Shown piece by piece: positions 60,078 to 64,000 of a DNA stretch of 64,000 nucleotides. The stretch comes from Coriaria nepalensis (taxonomy: Eukaryota; Streptophyta; Magnoliopsida; Cucurbitales; Coriariaceae). Made by a program: the position numbers and the translations under genes. Numbering within the stretch: the stretch's first letter is position 1; each line of letters starts with the position of its first letter. The notes beneath the pieces are model-generated. The model ran no database searches and was not told the DNA's origin. It saw only the letters and a program-made list of their open reading frames with translations. The stretch spans positions 193,501-257,500 of the forward strand of contig CP114497.1 of the NCBI GenBank assembly GCA_027186245.1, written 5' to 3'.

Positions 60078-60683
60078 AGTTGTATCCTGTGCTTTCTAGT
60101 TTGTGTAAATAAAGCTACATGTTTTGTGAGTTCCGTCCCTTGTTTGTTTTGCCATTTCTCTCTCGATCCTTATCCATCAATTTTTGTGAATCCTTTTCTG
60201 TAAAGAGATGTGCTCTCTCATTTATTTACTGGCTGCAGGACTTGTTATCATCCATGATGGGAATGGTGTTGAAAGATTTCGAGTCAGAGCTCTGTATGCA
60301 GAATGTTTTTTCTTTTTCTTTTGTAACGTACTAATTTAGGTTATGTTCTACTTCCGATAACTCTCAAAATCTGGAATGTTGAACTAATGTTTGTACTGAT
60401 AATTTGTATACCGGATATTATGATTATGAATATCAGCTCTACTGCTTGTCGCTTTCATGGTCTTGGATCCACTCTGTATATGAATCATACTAATCTGCCA
60501 TTTTGCTGCTACAGCCTTGAATCTTATTATATTATAAACTCTTTGGAAATCCATTGCTTTTGGACCAGGTTACTCTTGAGGAATTAGAACATCCTACTCC
60601 TCCTCCTTCCCTTTGAAGAACAGTGGGAATTTCTTTCCACAGGTTGCTATAATTACTCTCCGAAATTCTAAGACCATGGTGGT
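60078..60683. other. ERF 3' region and spacer
   Basis: Contains an AATAAA-like signal just after the ERF stop (about 60108) and AT-rich DNA; short frames are not gene-like. Confidence 0.5.
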
Positions 60684-61367
60684 GTGTTCATTAATGGAGG
60701 CTGTAACACCATAAACCTAGATTGCAAATTTAATAATCGCTCTCTTTCATACAAGAAATGGTTCCACATTATTGTCATCTTCTTTGTGCCTACGGTTTTA
60801 GCAATTGGGTCAATAATACTGATTGCAATCTTCCTTTTAAAGCCTCAAAGGCCTGTCTTCTCTCTCCAATCAACAAGTTTGGACGGGTACAAGCTTGACG
60901 TTGATTCTGTTTCGTTCTTTATCATTTCCTCCGTTTTCACTGTGACCTTTAATGCCCAAAATCCCAACAGGTTAGGCATCGGTTACATCCCTTCAGTGCT
61001 TCACAACTTCGTATCTACGATGACTCGGTTCTTGTAGGAACGATTCGGGTTCCGGGTTTCTTTCAACCTCCTCGAATCAACAAGACTACTATTTCACTGC
61101 GTGAATGTCAGTGAAGTTATTTCCAAGGCGCCTTTCTTTTCCCATACGATGCAACCTCAAGAAACACAGCTGAGATTAGGGATGTGCAACGGCCAGATCC
61201 GACCCGTTGCATGCAGGTATCCGATTGAGATGAAAATATCAGGTGATGTTAAGAAAGAACTGGAGCTAATTCATCTGGCATTTCTCAAGATTAAGGTTGC
61301 CTTGAATTGTGATGCAAGTGTTCATTACAGTCATCTGTTTTCCTCTTTCCCACCAAACTCTTTTTGA
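60684..61367 (+). pseudogene. broken LEA-2/NHL-like membrane protein gene
   Basis: Remnants of a plant LEA-2 (NDR1/HIN1-like) protein in three frames. The first carries an N-terminal membrane helix (WFHIIVIFFVPTVLAIGSII) and FTVTFNAQNPNRLGIGY. A frame change near 61010 moves to RIYDDSVLVGTIRVPGFFQP, the conserved LEA-2 segment. A second change near 61105 leads to VNVSEVIS and the end LIHLAFLKIKVALNCDASVH. This order (helix, NPNR/K, VPGFFQPP, KIKVALDC-like end) matches intact LEA-2 proteins. Two frame breaks in a single-exon gene suggest a real pseudogene or local sequence errors. No intact member lies in the window. Confidence 0.75.
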
Positions 61368-64000
61368 CTTGTATATATATATAGGATCCGACCTTACCAT
61401 GTTATCTCACTAGGCTTAGGCTAAAGGTAGCTTGTATGACAAAATGGAGTGATTTGATGATAGATCCAGTTAGCTTACTTACCCTTGACATACCCGAAAA
61501 TGTCTATATCCTCCACCACCTGCTGTCTGGAAATGATTAGAAAGAAACAAAAAGAAGAAGAAGAAGAAGAAGAAGAAGAATAAGAAGAAGGACGTGGTCC
61601 GTGTTATTAATTTGACTGTCTTAAACCTCACACCCTACACAATTAACAAAACTAACCCAACCCATATGAATAGGTTACATTACATGTTACCTGCTCCATA
61701 TGATCGACGATATGTCGTGATTATTTATGCACATCCACCAATCATTATTCCCATTTTTTCATAATATTTAAATATTTATAATTAAAATTTATCAATATAT
61801 TCACATTTTCACAGAAGAAAGTATGTAATTACCCAAACAAACATAGAGAATTAGAGATAGAAGTGAAAGAAAGAAAGATTGATTGATAGTCAAAGATATT
61901 ATAGATGGTAGGCATGATATAATGACTGTGTAGCTGCATCATATAGCATGAGATTAGGTTTTTTTTGGCTTTTTGTATATTGAAGAGTAATAAATAAGAA
62001 AGTATGGGTCTCTAAGGGACCCACCAAGCACCCAATAAATGTTTATGTTGTGCTGGTTACTGCAGCATTAGAGAAAGAAGGGGGAAGGAAGGGAATGATG
62101 ATGATGATGATCCTTTTTCATAAATGAAAAGTAATTCTTGTATGAATTATTTATACTATATAATATATCATATAAATGTAAAAATATATATCAAAATGTG
62201 AAATGAAATGGGAAAAAGGTAGAGAATCTAAGATGTTCACCGAACCCAAAAAAAACTTGGTTACATCAAACATTATATATAATATATACATATTATTTGC
62301 TTTAATTTTAATAAGATTGATTGATTTGTTTCCAATCTATAATCATTTTTCTTTTTGACATTTTCACGCATTTTCTTTTGATCCCTTCATTGCTCAGTTA
62401 TCAACTCAAATTATTGGTATTCGGTGGATGCCACTTGGTCCATGCAACTTGTGTACTTTAAGTTAAGTGTCCGTGAAACAATTTTGGGGAACCAAACTGA
62501 CATAAATGCCCCCCCCCCCCCCAACCTCCTTCTTCACTCACGTTCACATTCACATAATCGTTTTGTTGAAACATGGATGGACGACACTGCCCTTTTTTCT
62601 TTCTCCTCCTCCTTCTCGAATTTGGTTATATATAATTTATGGTTAATATTATAAATTAAATTTTAGTATAATTATTAATCTCTTATACTATTATTATTTA
62701 AGAGATAATATAATATATAAAAATAATATTTATAATTATAATAAAATTTAATTAATTTATTAAATTTTAATTTATTGTGGTATTTTTAATCAATGTAGGT
62801 GTCATGGGATCCGTGCACTTTGTTCTTAGTGGTCCACCTATTTATTATGTATACGTATTATTATGAAAGTAAAAGAAAATAAAAAATAAATAAAATTGTA
62901 TCGATGATACATATCTAACATAATATATAGATAAAGACAGTATAGTAAAGTAACGATAATTGCACTATCATATGTGTAACCACCATGTCAGGTAGATTTG
63001 GAAACGAGTTAAAAGGACGAGGATGTCTTTTTTTACTTTTTCTCCATTTTTTAACTTAAAAATAAATATTTAATTTTCTATAATTTATCGTGTGGGATTT
63101 TTTTTTACTTTTTCAATCTAATTAGGTGCCACGTGTCAGTGGGAGCAAATGCGAGTATATACGGTAAAAATTGTAGACCCTGCGTGTATAGACGGAAAAC
63201 CCTCTTGGATGCTTTCGGTATGAATGATTGCATTGACCTATCAAAGACATGACACGCGGGGCCAGTTGTCGGCTCGAGACAAATAAAAAGGCAAGAGAAA
63301 AAAAAAAAAAAAAAAAGAAAAGAAGAAAAGGAAGTTCACGTGCTGGAGATGACACGTCCACATAACGCCACGTCGACTTAGCAGCTGTCTCCAGCTAACG
63401 TGTAAGATCTGGCCACGTTTGACAAAGTCCGTCCCGATGGGTTCCCCTGCCAAACACGTTTCAAAATCCGACGGCCACCAATCACTTTTCACACCATTTT
63501 CATTTTATTTCTCCAAAAATTTTAATTAATTAATTAATTAATTAATTAAAAATTGTACGTAAAAATTAATAACTTTACGTGAAAGTAATGAAACAAGTGA
63601 AGGGGTCCGTCCAGATCATAATACGCGTGACAAATAATCCAGATATTTAACCATAAATCATCTTGTAATATATATATATATATTGACTAAGTTGAATTTC
63701 TGAAAAGCTTATTCCGATTTGAATTATACGAATGAGCTATCAAGTGACACCATACTTTTCAATCTTAGGCCTTTTATTTTATAATTCATCATATTATAAA
63801 AAATAAAAAATTAGATCATTTTATATATATTTACGTGAATCAAGTAAGAAGGGGACAAGCAGCTAAAATCTGGCCACCTGTACGCGCATTCCAATTTCTA
63901 CCAAAACCAATAAAACTTCAAAATTTACGCAAACAAAAATAGATATCTAACTAAATGTCCGTAACGTTATGATATGTTTTTCAATAAATAATATATAGTA
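61368..64000. other. gene-poor AT-rich terminal region
   Basis: No coding gene supported. It holds an AAG-repeat (about 61555-61590), a GATG run (62096-62111), a poly-C run (62509-62522), an ATTA-rich tract near 63525-63547 and long AT-rich stretches. Short frames near 63122-63492 are Phe/Leu-rich poly-T products. Confidence 0.55.
61555..61590. repeat. (AAG)n microsatellite
   Basis: About ten AAG units with one ATAAG interruption, in non-coding DNA. Confidence 0.9.

Noticed and set aside
1..64000. CRISPR array, prophage, insertion sequence or operon
   Set aside because: Gene structure is clearly plant nuclear; no spaced direct repeats or bacterial genes were seen.

Overview
The window is nuclear DNA of a flowering plant, almost certainly a eudicot. 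It is AT-rich, most genes have many introns with GT-AG borders, 5' leaders carry CT/GA runs, and the families are plant-specific (DVL/RTFL peptide, STRUBBELIG kinase, ATL RING, type-I pectin methylesterases, FAB1, CCT-motif, SBT1 subtilase, ERF-VII). No CRISPR array, operon, rRNA or convincing tRNA was seen.

Layout: DVL/RTFL peptide gene (-, 0.9-1.1 kb); AHA10/PH5-type P-type H+-ATPase (+, 4.3-9.1 kb) with a one-base frameshift in its catalytic motif; USP-fold protein (-, 9.9-11.0 kb); SRF6/7-type receptor kinase (+, 12.3-15.9 kb); ATL RING-H2 ligase (+, 16.9-17.8 kb); a small secreted-peptide precursor with a CLE-like end (+, 18.4-18.8 kb); broken APUM23/NOP9-like gene (-, 19.2-20.3 kb); PME3-type pectin methylesterase (+, 21.7-24.1 kb); broken PME (+, 25.8-26.9 kb); alanine aminotransferase 5' fragment (27.2 kb); intact PME (28.6-30.4 kb); alanine aminotransferase 3' fragment (30.7-31.2 kb); small acidic protein of unknown function (+, 32.4-33.0 kb); FAB1 PI3P 5-kinase (-, 33.9-40.1 kb); CCT-motif protein (+, 42.6-44.7 kb); eIF2B-alpha-like protein (+, 45.2-47.1 kb); LEA5/SAG21-like protein (-, 48.1-48.5 kb); a gene-poor 5 kb with an inverted-repeat element; SBT1.5-like subtilase (+, 53.5-55.9 kb); group VII ERF (+, 58.1-60.1 kb); broken LEA-2/NHL-like gene (60.7-61.4 kb); then AT-rich DNA to the end.

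The gene set matches, from memory of Arabidopsis locus order, two segments at once: At3g14230-At3g14362 (RAP2.2, SBT1.5, FAB1B, PME3, ATL, SRF7, RTFL) and At1g72310-At1g72360 (ATL3, APUM23, ALAAT2, eIF2B, HRE1). The broken APUM23 and ALAAT copies fit gene loss after duplication, caught part way.

The genes do not form one pathway. Themes are cell-wall remodelling (PMEs, subtilase), membrane and endosome function (H+-ATPase, FAB1), signalling (SRF, DVL, putative CLE-like peptide, ATL) and stress or oxygen responses (ERF-VII, LEA, USP). The most consequential observation is the frameshift at the phosphorylated aspartate of the H+-ATPase. Next come the putative peptide gene, the interleaved gene fossils and the inverted-repeat element at 51.7-52.9 kb.
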